From positions 475,562-539,561 of the forward strand of contig NZ_CAJTXD010000001.1 in NCBI RefSeq assembly GCF_910580175.1: 64,000 nt of DNA, written 5' to 3'. Source of the DNA: an uncultured Alistipes sp. Its GTDB lineage: Bacteria; Bacteroidota; Bacteroidia; Bacteroidales; Rikenellaceae. Made by a program: the position numbers and the translations under genes. The notes below the pieces were generated by a model. The model ran no database searches and was not told where the DNA came from. It was given only the letters and a program-made list of their open reading frames with translations. Below, in pieces: positions 8,761 through 17,152 of this stretch; the stretch's first letter is position 1; each line of letters begins with the position of its first letter.

Positions 8761-10212
8761 TCAACTTTCAAAACGCCTGCGCACCATGGCCGCCACTTCG
8801 CCGAAAGCCTCCAGCCGGAAAAGCGCCGAAAGCGCCGCATAGAGCGCCACGCCTGTCCCGACCTCCGCCGCCAAACGCAACAGCGCATTTTCGATCGGCG
8901 CAGCCGCCACCGCCCGCACCGCAACGTACATCGCGCCGGAAATCAGCACCACGGGCAGCAACGTCCGCAACAGTCGGCGCCCGGTCAATTCGGTACGCCG
9001 CAGCGCCGCCGTCACGTTTACCACCATTTCGCAGGCCGCGAACACCACCAGTCCCCACACCACCGCCTGCACGCTGCGGGGAATCGTCAACGCCAAGATC
9101 AGCGTCATGATCACTTTCTTGAGCACCTCCAACCGCACGATCGTCGGCCCTTCGCACTTCACTTTCAACACATTGTAGGCCACCATCGCCACCGGATAGA
9201 ACAGCCCGGCCAGGCAGATCGTCTCAAAATAGGGCACCGTCGGCATCCATTTCTCCCCGAGCAATACGGCGAACATGTCGTGCGCCACGGCCGACAGCCC
9301 GAGCATCATCGGGAACATCGTATAAGCCACCACCATCGTTACCTGCCGGTAGCTCTCGGCGAACTTCTTCCCGTCCGAGGCGATTTTCGACAGCGCCGGA
9401 AACGTTACCCCCTGCACCGCCGCCATGGTCGAGGTTACCGGCAGATCCTTGAGTTTTTGCGCCTGGTCGAAATAGCCCAGCGTCCCGGCCGAATAAATCT
9501 TGCCGATGAAAAGTTGCGGAATCTTGTTGTAGAACGACGCTATCAAATCCGTGGCCAGCAAACTGAAGCTGTAAGGCATCATCGCACGCAGCGCCCCGAA
9601 GTTCCATCCGGAGGTCGCCCGGGGCCGCCAGTCGCTCAACCGCCACAGCAGCACCGCCCGCACGCCCGTCTGCAACACCCGCTGCGCCACCAGGCTCCAC
9701 ACCCCGCATCCGGCCAAAGCCAGCAGCACGGCGGCGCAGCCGCTTACGACCGACGAAGCGAAAGTCACTTTCGAGAGCAGCGCAAAGCTGAAACGACGCG
9801 TGAAGATCGTATTTTGGATGACGCACAACGCATTGACCGGCACCAGCAGAAAGAACACCGGCGCTATACGTGTAATCACGGGCATGTCGTAATAGTTCGC
9901 CGCAACAGGCGCCAATGCCGTGAGCAGCACATACAGCGCTGCCGACGCGCCCACATTGAACAGGAATACCGCTTTGTAATCCTCGGGGGCAGGCTCCGCC
10001 TTGCGGATCAGGGTCTGCGAAAACCCGCTGTCCACCACCACCAGGGCCAGCGCCGCGAACGCCGTGAGCACGGCCACCACACCGAAATCGGCCGGCAGCA
10101 GCAGACGCAGCACCACGATAGACACGCCCATCTGCAACAGCATCGTGCCGATCTTTTCGCCGATCGACCACGCCACGCCGCGCGCCACCTTATCTTTCAG
10201 AGCCTCCGCCAA
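8761..10212 (-). CDS. Polysaccharide flippase (Wzx/MATE-like, MVF superfamily)
   Basis: 483 aa from the TTG at 10212. I prefer this start because it gives MAEALKDKVARGVAWSIGEK, the usual family N-terminus, and sits 4 nt after the pyruvate kinase stop. A GTG at 10257 would overlap pyruvate kinase by 41 nt. The protein is hydrophobic throughout, with about 12-14 predicted membrane spans, as in lipopolysaccharide/exopolysaccharide lipid-linked unit exporters. Motifs include YYDMPVITRIAPVFFLLVP and GTLGYFDQAQKLKDLPV. No glycosyltransferase cluster is adjacent, so the exported glycan is unknown. Confidence 0.85.
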   Translation of the reverse strand: MAEALKDKVARGVAWSIGEKIGTMLLQMGVSIVVLRLLLPADFGVVAVLTAFAALALVVVDSGFSQTLIRKAEPAPEDYKAVFLFNVGASAALYVLLTALAPVAANYYDMPVITRIAPVFFLLVPVNALCVIQNTIFTRRFSFALLSKVTFASSVVSGCAAVLLALAGCGVWSLVAQRVLQTGVRAVLLWRLSDWRPRATSGWNFGALRAMMPYSFSLLATDLIASFYNKIPQLFIGKIYSAGTLGYFDQAQKLKDLPVTSTMAAVQGVTFPALSKIASDGKKFAESYRQVTMVVAYTMFPMMLGLSAVAHDMFAVLLGEKWMPTVPYFETICLAGLFYPVAMVAYNVLKVKCEGPTIVRLEVLKKVIMTLILALTIPRSVQAVVWGLVVFAACEMVVNVTAALRRTELTGRRLLRTLLPVVLISGAMYVAVRAVAAAPIENALLRLAAEVGTGVALYAALSALFRLEAFGEVAAMVRRRFES

Positions 10213-10216
10213 GGTC

Positions 10217-11692
10217 TCACAACGTTGCGCAGGCTCCGCCGCGCTCGTTGCGCTCACGGATGCGTTTCACATCGGCGATCTCCACATACGAAGCCCCGCC
10301 GTCGGGTCCGAAACTTCCGCCCACGATCGCCAGCAAGTCGCTCTCCTCCAGCCGGTCGCTCTGCTCGATCACTTCCATGGCATCCACCAGGAAGTGGTAG
10401 CGGTCGCACAACTCCTGTTTGCGCAAGATCGGCACCACGCCGTACGAGAGGGCCAGAATCCGCTGGGCATGCAGCCGGTAGCACACGGCCACCACCGTCT
10501 TGCGGCCGCGGAACGCCGCCAGATAACGGCCCGTGCGGCCCGTCTTGGTGTCGAGCACCACATATTTGATCGGCAGGTTGGTCGACGCCCGCACGGCCGA
10601 CCGCGCCAGCTGGGCCGTGATTTCGTGGTTTACCGACACCATATCCATGTCGATCATCGGCTTGAAATGCGTTTCATCGCGTTCGATCTCCCGGGCGATG
10701 CGGGCCATCGTCTCCACGGCTTCCACCGGATAGTCGCCCATGGCCGTTTCGTCGCTCAGCATCACGGCGTCCACTCGTTCATAAATGGCGCTCGCCACGT
10801 CGCTGACCTCCGCACGCGTCGGCCGCGGGTTGCGCACCATCGAGTAGAGCATCTGCGTGGCGATGATCACGGGGCGCTTGGCCGCGATGCACTTCTCCAC
10901 GATGCGGCGCTGCGTGTTGGGGATCGCCTCGGCAGGCAGCTCCACGCCCAAGTCGCCGCGCGCCACCATGATGCCGTACGACGCCTCGATGATTTCGTCT
11001 ATATTGTCCAGGCCCTCTTGGTTCTCGATCTTCGAAATGATCTTGATCGGACTGCCGTGCTTATCCAGAATCGCCTGCACCGCCTGCACGTCGCGGATGC
11101 TCCGCACGAACGAGTGGGCGATGAAATCCACATCGTGCGCAATGGCCCATTCGATGAAACGGCGGTCTTTCTCCGTTACCGACGGCAGGTCGATCGACAC
11201 GCCCGGCACATTCACGCTCTTGCGCGAGCGCAGCGCGCCGTCGCCCGCAAATTCGCACACCAGCTCCGTGTCGCTCTTCTCCACCACGCGCAGCTCCACT
11301 TCGCCGTCGGCGATGAGCATCCGCGCCCCCATCGGAATGTCGTCCACGATGCCCGGCACGTTCATGTATACCGTCTCGCGCGTCGTGGCGTCCGTACCGT
11401 CCGAGCCGCGCACGGCCACCCGGTCGCCCGCCTTGAACTCGATTCGCTCGCCGTACTCCGACGCCAGGGTCGTTACCCGGATTTCGGGGCCTTTGGTGTC
11501 GATCATTACAGGGATGGCCGGATCGACCCGATGCACCGTCTCCACGATCTGCGACGCGCCCTCCAGGGTCACGTGCGCCGAATTGATGCGCACCACGTCC
11601 ATGCCCGCCTGCGCAAGGCTGCGCACGAATTCCTCCGTACAGCGGAAGTCCGACATCGTGGCTACGATCTTGGTTTTTTTCATCTTATTCAT
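10217..11692 (-). CDS. pyk: Pyruvate kinase
   Basis: 491 aa. It converts PEP and ADP to pyruvate and ATP. Motifs in order: MKKTKIVATMSD with DVVRINSAH (N-terminal barrel), DTKGPEIR, GIMVARGDLGVE (active-site loop), NPRPTRAEVSDVA and AVMLSDETAMGDYP. The last differs from the usual SGETAxGxYP by Asp for Gly. The C-terminal allosteric domain is present. An ATG at 11683 is an alternative start three codons in. The stop is 4 nt before the preferred start of the flippase and 7 nt after aroQ, so the three genes are probably cotranscribed. Confidence 0.97.
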   Translation of the reverse strand: MNKMKKTKIVATMSDFRCTEEFVRSLAQAGMDVVRINSAHVTLEGASQIVETVHRVDPAIPVMIDTKGPEIRVTTLASEYGERIEFKAGDRVAVRGSDGTDATTRETVYMNVPGIVDDIPMGARMLIADGEVELRVVEKSDTELVCEFAGDGALRSRKSVNVPGVSIDLPSVTEKDRRFIEWAIAHDVDFIAHSFVRSIRDVQAVQAILDKHGSPIKIISKIENQEGLDNIDEIIEASYGIMVARGDLGVELPAEAIPNTQRRIVEKCIAAKRPVIIATQMLYSMVRNPRPTRAEVSDVASAIYERVDAVMLSDETAMGDYPVEAVETMARIAREIERDETHFKPMIDMDMVSVNHEITAQLARSAVRASTNLPIKYVVLDTKTGRTGRYLAAFRGRKTVVAVCYRLHAQRILALSYGVVPILRKQELCDRYHFLVDAMEVIEQSDRLEESDLLAIVGGSFGPDGGASYVEIADVKRIRERNERGGACATL

Positions 11693-11699
11693 CGTTCTT

Positions 11700-12152
11700 T
11701 TATTTTTTCTGTTTCTTCGTTGCTTGATTTTCAGTCCGCCCCAGCAGCGCTTCCACGCCCAGGCGGTAGGATTCGAGACCGAATCCCATGATCGACCCCA
11801 CAGCCACGGGTGCCAGCAGCGACACATGGCGGAACTCCTCACGAGCCAGGATCGACGAAATGTGCACCTCGACCACCGGCACCGCGATGGCCGACACGGC
11901 ATCGCGCAGCGCCACCGACGTGTGGGTGTAGCCCCCGGCGTTCAGCACCACGCCGTCGTAGCGGCCCTCGGCCTGCTGGAGCGCATCGACCAGCTCGCCC
12001 TCCACGTTGGATTGGCGATAGTCGATCCCCGCCTGCGGATAGCGCTCCCGCAGGCTTTGGAGCAGCCCGTCGAAGGTCTGCGTGCCGTACACCTCCGGGT
12101 CGCGGCGGCCCTGCAAATTGAGATTCGGGCCGTTGAGTATCAATATTTCCAT
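11700..12152 (-). CDS. aroQ: 3-dehydroquinate dehydratase, type II
   Basis: 150 aa, the family size. It performs the third shikimate-pathway step. The start MEILILNGPNLNLQGRRDPEVYG carries the family signature and catalytic Arg/Tyr loop; NAGGYTHTSVALRDA and VEVHISSILAREEFRH (catalytic His) follow. The ATG at 12152 is fixed by the conserved N-terminus; the upstream frame is unrelated sequence. A -7 like TATCTTTG lies at 12265-12258 on the minus strand. Confidence 0.97.
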   Translation of the reverse strand: MEILILNGPNLNLQGRRDPEVYGTQTFDGLLQSLRERYPQAGIDYRQSNVEGELVDALQQAEGRYDGVVLNAGGYTHTSVALRDAVSAIAVPVVEVHISSILAREEFRHVSLLAPVAVGSIMGFGLESYRLGVEALLGRTENQATKKQKK

Positions 12153-12257
12153 AAGGAAGCCTCTTTTTTGCGGCACGGCATCGCTTCGGCGGCAGCTCGC
12201 GCCTGGATGCAACCCCCAAGGCGCGCGTTCCGCATTCGCAGTTTTCGTTTCGCGCCG

Positions 12258-12265
12258 CAAAGATA
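12258..12265 (-). promoter_or_regulatory. Likely aroQ-pyk-flippase -7 promoter box
   Basis: TATCTTTG on the minus strand, about 105 nt before aroQ, matches the Bacteroidetes -7 consensus. A good -33 at the ideal spacing is not obvious (a TTG is 24 nt upstream). Confidence 0.45.
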
Positions 12266-12405
12266 GCGCAAATCGCGCGAAAAATCGGCCAAGAAACACA
12301 AATAATATTCATGCTCCCCGCCCAGTTTTTCGCTGTTCCGCCTTCCTGTTCGGCAATTTCCGAAAATTATTTCTCCCGAATCGTTCTTTTATTGCCCTAA
12401 ATCGT

Positions 12406-12413
12406 TATTTTTG
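12406..12413 (+). promoter_or_regulatory. hpt-queE -7 promoter box
   Basis: TATTTTTG matches TAnnTTTG and ends 28 nt before the hpt ATG, in an AT-rich stretch between divergent genes. The -33 is weak. Confidence 0.5.
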
Positions 12414-12441
12414 CATTTATAAACTATCCGTTTTCTACCCC

Positions 12442-12984
12442 ATGAAGGAGATCATCCAGCTTCACGACAAAAAGTTCCGCATCATGATCCCCGCCGAGAA
12501 GATCGACGAGGCGGTCAGCGCCGTTGCACAGCGCATCAACCAGGATTACGCCGACAAGGAGACCCCGTTGTTCGTCGGCGTGTTGAACGGCTCGTTCATG
12601 TTCATGAGCGATCTGATCAAAAAAATCGAGTTCAACAACGAACTTTCTTTCGTCAAGCTCTCCTCTTACGAGGGCACTTCTTCGACCGGCCAGGTCAAGA
12701 GTCTCATCGGGTTGAACAACTCCATCGAAGGGCGCCACATCATCGTAGTCGAAGACATCGTCGACACCGGCGAGTCGATCGAGCACATGGTGCGCGACCT
12801 GGAGGCCCGCAAGCCGGCCAGCATCGACGTCTGCACGCTCTTCTTCAAGCCCGGCTCCTACCGCAAGCAGCTGCCCATCCGCTACCGCGCCATGGAGATC
12901 GGCAACGAATTCATCGTCGGCTACGGACTCGACTACGACCAGCTGGGCCGCAGTCTCAAAGACATCTACGTCGTTACCGAATGA
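12442..12984 (+). CDS. hpt: Hypoxanthine phosphoribosyltransferase
   Basis: 180 aa. It salvages hypoxanthine or guanine to IMP or GMP using PRPP. The PRPP-binding signature is VVEDIVDTGESI (residues about 97-108), preceded by GVLNGSFMFMSDL. The ATG at 12442 is chosen because the conserved sequence begins there (MKEIIQLHDKKFRIMI) and the -7 box lies just upstream. Its stop overlaps the queE start by 4 nt (ATGA), implying translational coupling. Confidence 0.96.
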   Translation: MKEIIQLHDKKFRIMIPAEKIDEAVSAVAQRINQDYADKETPLFVGVLNGSFMFMSDLIKKIEFNNELSFVKLSSYEGTSSTGQVKSLIGLNNSIEGRHIIVVEDIVDTGESIEHMVRDLEARKPASIDVCTLFFKPGSYRKQLPIRYRAMEIGNEFIVGYGLDYDQLGRSLKDIYVVTE

Positions 12985-13616
12985 TCGCCGCCCCCGACAC
13001 CGCATCGCTCGACGGCGGGCGTCTGCTGCCCGTCGCCGAGGATTTCTACACCCTCCAGGGAGAGGGATTCCACGCCGGCCGGGCCGCTTACTTCATCCGG
13101 CTGGGCGGCTGCGACGTCGGCTGCGCCTGGTGCGACGCCAAGTACGCCTGGAATCCGGCGCTCTTTCCCCCGACCGACGTGCAGACGCTCGTGGCCCGGG
13201 CCGTGGCGTCCGGCGCCCCCGCCGCAGTCATTACCGGCGGCGAGCCGCTGCTCTACCCGCTCGACGAGCTGACCCGCTGCTTGTCCGAAAGGGGGTTGCA
13301 GGTCTTCCTCGAAACCTCCGGATCGCATCCGTTCAGCGGGCGCTTCGACTGGGTGTGTCTCTCGCCCAAGCGCAGAAAGCCGCCCGTCGACGAAGCGTTC
13401 GGCAGGGCTTCCGAGCTGAAAGTCGTCATCGGCAGCAACGAGGATTTCGAATGGGCCGAAGCCAACGCAGCCCGTGTCGGCGCCGGCTGCCGTCTCTCGC
13501 TCCAGCCCGAATGGAGCGTCGCGGAACAGATCATGCCCGCCATCGTCGACTATGTCAAAAGCCATCCCCGCTGGACGGTCTCCATCCAGACGCACAAATA
13601 CATGAATATTCCGTAG
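12981..13616 (+). CDS. queE: 7-carboxy-7-deazaguanine synthase (radical SAM)
   Basis: 211 aa. It converts 6-carboxytetrahydropterin to 7-carboxy-7-deazaguanine in queuosine synthesis. The cluster motif is CDVGCAWCD (CX3CX2C), following FYTLQGEGFHAGRAAYFIR. ITGGEPLLYP and LETSG are the SAM-binding motifs. The C-terminus SIQTHKYMNIP is typical. It overlaps hpt by 4 nt. No queC, queD or queF is in the window. Confidence 0.95.
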   Translation: MIAAPDTASLDGGRLLPVAEDFYTLQGEGFHAGRAAYFIRLGGCDVGCAWCDAKYAWNPALFPPTDVQTLVARAVASGAPAAVITGGEPLLYPLDELTRCLSERGLQVFLETSGSHPFSGRFDWVCLSPKRRKPPVDEAFGRASELKVVIGSNEDFEWAEANAARVGAGCRLSLQPEWSVAEQIMPAIVDYVKSHPRWTVSIQTHKYMNIP

Positions 13617-13691
13617 CGCCCATCGCACCGAAGCATCGGGTCTCTCCGGTTCTTCGCCCGGCGCACCGCACTGCAAACAAGAGCCTTTTCC

Positions 13692-13970
13692 ATGAATCTT
13701 CAGACCGGCCGTAAACTTTGGGTCGTCGCCACGACGGTCATCATCGCTTTCACGATCTTCATCGTGGGGCGCAACGCCGTGCATGCCGTGAAGATCAAGC
13801 GTCAGATCAACGCCTTGCAGCGCGAAAAGGAGTTCTTCCAAGCCAAGATCGAGGCCGACAGCACGCTGCTCGAACGGCTCCGCTACGACGAATACCTCGA
13901 AGAATACGCCCGCGAGCATTTCCGCATGCAGCGGCCCGACGAACACGTATATATTATAGAGGAAGAGTAG
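13692..13970 (+). CDS. FtsB/DivIC-like septum formation initiator protein
   Basis: 92 aa. One N-terminal membrane span (residues about 9-27, LWVVATTVIIAFTIFIVG) is followed by a short coiled coil (KIKRQINALQREKEFFQAKI) and the typical end EYAREHFRMQRPDEHVYIIE. This is the layout of small divisome proteins that bridge FtsL and FtsQ. It starts 75 nt after queE. The call rests on architecture and the C-terminal motif. Confidence 0.85.
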   Translation: MNLQTGRKLWVVATTVIIAFTIFIVGRNAVHAVKIKRQINALQREKEFFQAKIEADSTLLERLRYDEYLEEYAREHFRMQRPDEHVYIIEEE

Positions 13971-14132
13971 GCAGGACTTCCGATTCGTGCCGCACGATCG
14001 TCTCCGCAGCCCCCTGCACAGCAACCTTTGCCCCTCTGTCCGGCAGCCTGTCTGCCCGGTCTCTCCCCTCTGCCTTTCTGTCCGGTTGCTGCGGTCTCGG
14101 CGCGGCACGTTTCCGCCCGAGCGGATCGAGGA

Positions 14133-15071
14133 TCAATAGTGTTCGAATCCGCGCCAGTCGAGCAGTACTTCCGCACCGTCGCGCCGCCACGTCAAGGCAT
14201 TGCCCGCGACGATCCGCCCCACTTCATACAGCGGTTCTCCGAAACGGTTCCGGTAGTCCGCCGCCAGTTGCCCCGCAGCATCCCGCGAGGCGGACAACAG
14301 CAGTTTGTAGTCCTCGCCTCCACATGCCGCCGTGCGCAGATCGGCCCCCTCAGCCACCGGTATCCGATCCAGATCGATCGCGGCACCCACGCTCGAGCAC
14401 GCCATGATATGGCATACATCCGACGCCAGACCGTCCGAGAGATCCATCATCGCATGCACTTCCGGCCGTGCTCCCAGCCATTGCCCCTCCTCGACCTGCG
14501 GCCGGGGATTGCGATGTTCCGCCGCCAGGGGAGTATCGTACGTCCCTGACAGCATGTCGCGCAGACCTGCTCCCGAAGCCCCCAGCCGCCCCGTCACGAA
14601 CAGCACGTCGTCCGCAGCGGCCGCACTGCGGCGTTTCAGATGCCCGTCGGGCGCCCGGCCGATCGCCGTCACATTGATCGTAATGCCGGTCTGCGAACAC
14701 GTCGTGTCGCCGCCGATCAGCGCCACCCCATAACGGGCCGCCAGGGCATGGTAGCCCGTCATGAACCGTGCGGCCCACTCTTGCGTCGCATCCGCCGGCA
14801 AGGCGATCGACAGCAGTGTTGCCACCGGACGCGCACCCATGGCGGCTACGTCGCTCAAATTCACGGCCAAAGCCTTTCCGCCCAACTCCTCGGGCGTGGT
14901 CGCAGCACGCAGGAAATGCACCCCCTCGGTCAGCAGGTCGGCCGTGAACACCAACGACTCGCCTGCTCCCGTCGGCAGCACGGCGCAGTCGTCGCCGATC
15001 CCCTCGAAGCCGTTGCGGGGCAGATCGGCGCACAGCGTGCGAATGGCCTCTATGAATCCGAATTCAGTCAT
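14133..15071 (-). CDS. thiL: Thiamine-monophosphate kinase
   Basis: 312 aa. It phosphorylates thiamine monophosphate to the diphosphate cofactor. The N-terminal GIGDDCAVLP, the FTADLLTEGVHF motif, LAVNLSDVAAMGA, GGDTTCS and MDLSDGLASDV are the ATP- and metal-binding motifs of the family. The ATG at 15071 is supported by the conserved N-terminus and by a promoter-bearing repeat immediately upstream (15092-15155). It is convergent with ftsB; the 162-nt gap between them holds nothing recognisable. Confidence 0.96.
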   Translation of the reverse strand: MTEFGFIEAIRTLCADLPRNGFEGIGDDCAVLPTGAGESLVFTADLLTEGVHFLRAATTPEELGGKALAVNLSDVAAMGARPVATLLSIALPADATQEWAARFMTGYHALAARYGVALIGGDTTCSQTGITINVTAIGRAPDGHLKRRSAAAADDVLFVTGRLGASGAGLRDMLSGTYDTPLAAEHRNPRPQVEEGQWLGARPEVHAMMDLSDGLASDVCHIMACSSVGAAIDLDRIPVAEGADLRTAACGGEDYKLLLSASRDAAGQLAADYRNRFGEPLYEVGRIVAGNALTWRRDGAEVLLDWRGFEHY

Positions 15072-15091
15072 CGTGTCCGGTTTGTTTCTCA

Positions 15092-15155
15092 CAAAAATAC
15101 GAATAAGCGAGGGCAAAAGCAAGCTCGCTTGCATTTTGCCGAGCGAGAGTATCGA
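15092..15155 (-). repeat. Promoter-bearing hairpin repeat, copy A (thiL promoter)
   Basis: Read on the minus strand: outer GATAC, a hairpin with arms GCAAAATGCAAGC and GCTTGCTTTTGC, then CTCGCTTATTCG and TATTTTTG. The 3' arm supplies a TTG -33 (15122-15120), exactly 20 nt from the -7 TATTTTTG (15099-15092). It drives thiL with a short leader. It matches the copy before tRNA-Arg and three tandem copies after rpmA. Confidence 0.75.
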
Positions 15156-15260
15156 ATAATCCGACACCCGAATGGAGGTGGAAGCAGCCGATCCGAACGG
15201 AGACAACACGAACACTCCGAACAGGGCGCTCCGACGTCCTTGCCGAATGGGGCATAAACA

Positions 15261-15305
15261 ATCCGTTCCCCAGACCCGGCATTCCTGCCCGTCTCGGGAA
15301 CGGAT
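15261..15305 (-). terminator. Terminator-like stem-loop after the rnf operon
   Basis: An inverted repeat (ATCCGTTCCC paired with GGGAACGGAT, extended inward by AGAC and GTCT) followed on the minus strand by a T-rich TTGTTTA. It lies about 25 nt after the rnfA stop. Confidence 0.55.
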
Positions 15306-15330
15306 CGTTCAAAAGCGCCTGCGCTTCAAG

Positions 15331-15909
15331 CTATACCAGTCCGGAGAAGCCCATGAACGCCATGGCGAGGATTCCGGCCGTAACCAGCGCAATGGGAATG
15401 CCCTTGAATGCCTTGGGCACATCCTCGAAATCCAACCGTTCGCGGATACCAGCAAAGAGCACCAGCGCCAGCGCGAAGCCCAAAGCCGTGGCGACCGAGT
15501 AGGTCACGCTCTGCAACAAGTCGAATTCCTTCTGGATCATGAGAATCGCCACGCCCAGCACGGCGCAGTTGGTCGTGATGAGCGGCAAGAAGATGCCCAG
15601 CGCCTGATAGAGGGCCGGCGACAGCTTCTTGAGGATGATCTCCACCATCTGCACCAGCGCCGCGATTACCAGAATGAAAACGATCGTCTGCATATACACG
15701 ATGTCCAGCGGCACGAGCACGTAGGTCTGGATCAGCCAAGCCACCACAGCGGCGATCGCCATCACGAACGTTACGGCAGCGCCCATACCCAGCGATGTTT
15801 CCACTTTCGACGACACGCCCAGGAAGGGGCAGATGCCGAGGAACTGCGCCAGCACCACGTTATTCACGAAGATGGCGCCGATGATGATTGCAAAATATGA
15901 AAGCTCCAT
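15331..15909 (-). CDS. rnfA: Rnf electron transport complex subunit A
   Basis: 192 aa integral membrane protein with about six spans. It belongs to the RnfA/RnfE/NqrD/NqrE family: NNVVLAQFLGICPFLGVSSK near residue 16 and TNCAVLGVAIL near 110 are signatures; conserved Cys residues in the two halves may hold a buried Fe-S centre. It is the last gene of the nadE-rseC-rnfBCDGEA operon, 2 nt after rnfE. The complex couples ferredoxin oxidation by NAD+ to Na+ or H+ export. Confidence 0.96.
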   Translation of the reverse strand: MELSYFAIIIGAIFVNNVVLAQFLGICPFLGVSSKVETSLGMGAAVTFVMAIAAVVAWLIQTYVLVPLDIVYMQTIVFILVIAALVQMVEIILKKLSPALYQALGIFLPLITTNCAVLGVAILMIQKEFDLLQSVTYSVATALGFALALVLFAGIRERLDFEDVPKAFKGIPIALVTAGILAMAFMGFSGLV

Positions 15910-15911
15910 AA

Positions 15912-16496
15912 CTATTTCTTGGCTAATTTGTTAAACAATACCATCAGGTAGCCCAGCACGAGAAAGGCACCCGGCGCCAGCACGAAGATCAACGGCGTAT
16001 AGTTCCCGATACCGAGATTCGCCCCGAAGATCGAGCCGCTGCCCAGGATTTCGCGCACCGCACCGATTACCGTGAGCGAAAGCGTGAACCCCAGGCCGAT
16101 GCCGATACCGTCCAGCACCGAGTCGAAAGCCGAATTCTTCGACGCGAACGCCTCGGCGCGGCCCAGGATGATGCAGTTTACCACGATCAACGGGATGAAC
16201 ACGCCCAGCGACGCATAAAGTGCCGGCACGAACGCCTGCATCAACATCTGGATAATGGTCACGAACGACGCAATGATGACGATGAACGCCGGAATGCGCA
16301 CCTTATCCGGAATGATGTTCTTTACCAGCGAAATTACCAAGTTCGACATGATGAGCACGGCCATCGTCGCCAGACCCATGCCCATGCCGTTCTCGGCCGA
16401 GGTCGTCGTACCCAGCGTGGGGCACATGCCCAGCACCAGAACGAACGTCGGGTTGTTCTTGACAATACCGCTCAATATGATATTCAACTTATTCAT
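15912..16496 (-). CDS. rnfE: Rnf electron transport complex subunit E
   Basis: 194 aa integral membrane protein, paralogous to RnfA with inverted topology. Signatures are NNPTFVLVLGMCPTLGTT near the N-terminus and VNCIILGRAEAFASKN near residue 112. About six spans are predicted. Its start overlaps the end of rnfG by 8 nt. It forms the membrane ion-translocating core with RnfA. Confidence 0.96.
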   Translation of the reverse strand: MNKLNIILSGIVKNNPTFVLVLGMCPTLGTTTSAENGMGMGLATMAVLIMSNLVISLVKNIIPDKVRIPAFIVIIASFVTIIQMLMQAFVPALYASLGVFIPLIVVNCIILGRAEAFASKNSAFDSVLDGIGIGLGFTLSLTVIGAVREILGSGSIFGANLGIGNYTPLIFVLAPGAFLVLGYLMVLFNKLAKK

Positions 16497-17139
16497 TTTG
16501 ACCTCCTTCCTGAGCCGCAGGCTCGTTGGTTCTCGATGCGCCGGTCGCCGTATCGGTCACGCTTTCGCCCGCCGCAACGTTCTTATAGGCCATCCACGCC
16601 CGGTTGATCGCATCCACATATGCACGCGACGAAATCGTCGCCGCCGTCAGCGCATCCACGTCGCCGCCGTCCTTCGTGACGGCCAGCTTGCCGCCGACCA
16701 GTTTTTTCGCTTCCAGCAGCTGGCCCTTGATGCTGTTGAGCAGCGGGTTGCCTTCATCGGCCATCTTCGTGCCCAGTCCCGGAGTCTCCGTCTGCTTGAG
16801 CACGTTCACGTTGATGACCTCGCCCGCAGGCGTGAAACCCACCATCAGATTGATCGCTCCGCCGAAGCCTTGCTTCGACATCGTTTCCACGGCATATCCC
16901 ACCACGGCATCGCCCTGCGTAGCGGTGTAGACCGCAATAGGCATCTCGTCGATAGTCAGTTCCGTCACCGCCGTAGCGTCGAAGAGCGGCAGCACGCCGT
17001 TCAGCGCCTCGATCTTGGCTGCCTGCTCGGCCTGCGCGATCGGCTCGGCCGTAATCATGTTGACCGCACCGACCCCGGCCGACGCGACAAGCGTGATGCC
17101 GAAGAGGACGGCCGTCATGTTCAAAAGTGTGCTTTTCAT
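16489..17139 (-). CDS. rnfG: Rnf electron transport complex subunit G (covalent FMN)
   Basis: 216 aa. One N-terminal membrane anchor is followed by a periplasmic FMN-binding domain. The attachment motif DALTAATISS (about residues 166-175) carries the Thr that takes FMN by a phosphoester bond in this family. A polar tail rich in Thr, Glu and Gln ends the protein. It follows rnfD by 13 nt and overlaps rnfE. Confidence 0.95.
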   Translation of the reverse strand: MKSTLLNMTAVLFGITLVASAGVGAVNMITAEPIAQAEQAAKIEALNGVLPLFDATAVTELTIDEMPIAVYTATQGDAVVGYAVETMSKQGFGGAINLMVGFTPAGEVINVNVLKQTETPGLGTKMADEGNPLLNSIKGQLLEAKKLVGGKLAVTKDGGDVDALTAATISSRAYVDAINRAWMAYKNVAAGESVTDTATGASRTNEPAAQEGGQNE

Positions 17140-17152
17140 AACGTTATCCTCC

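Noticed and set aside
10213..10257. The GTG at 10257 as the flippase start
   Set aside because: It would overlap pyruvate kinase by 41 nt and add residues unlike the family; the TTG at 10212 gives the family-typical MAEALKDKVARG start 4 nt after the stop.
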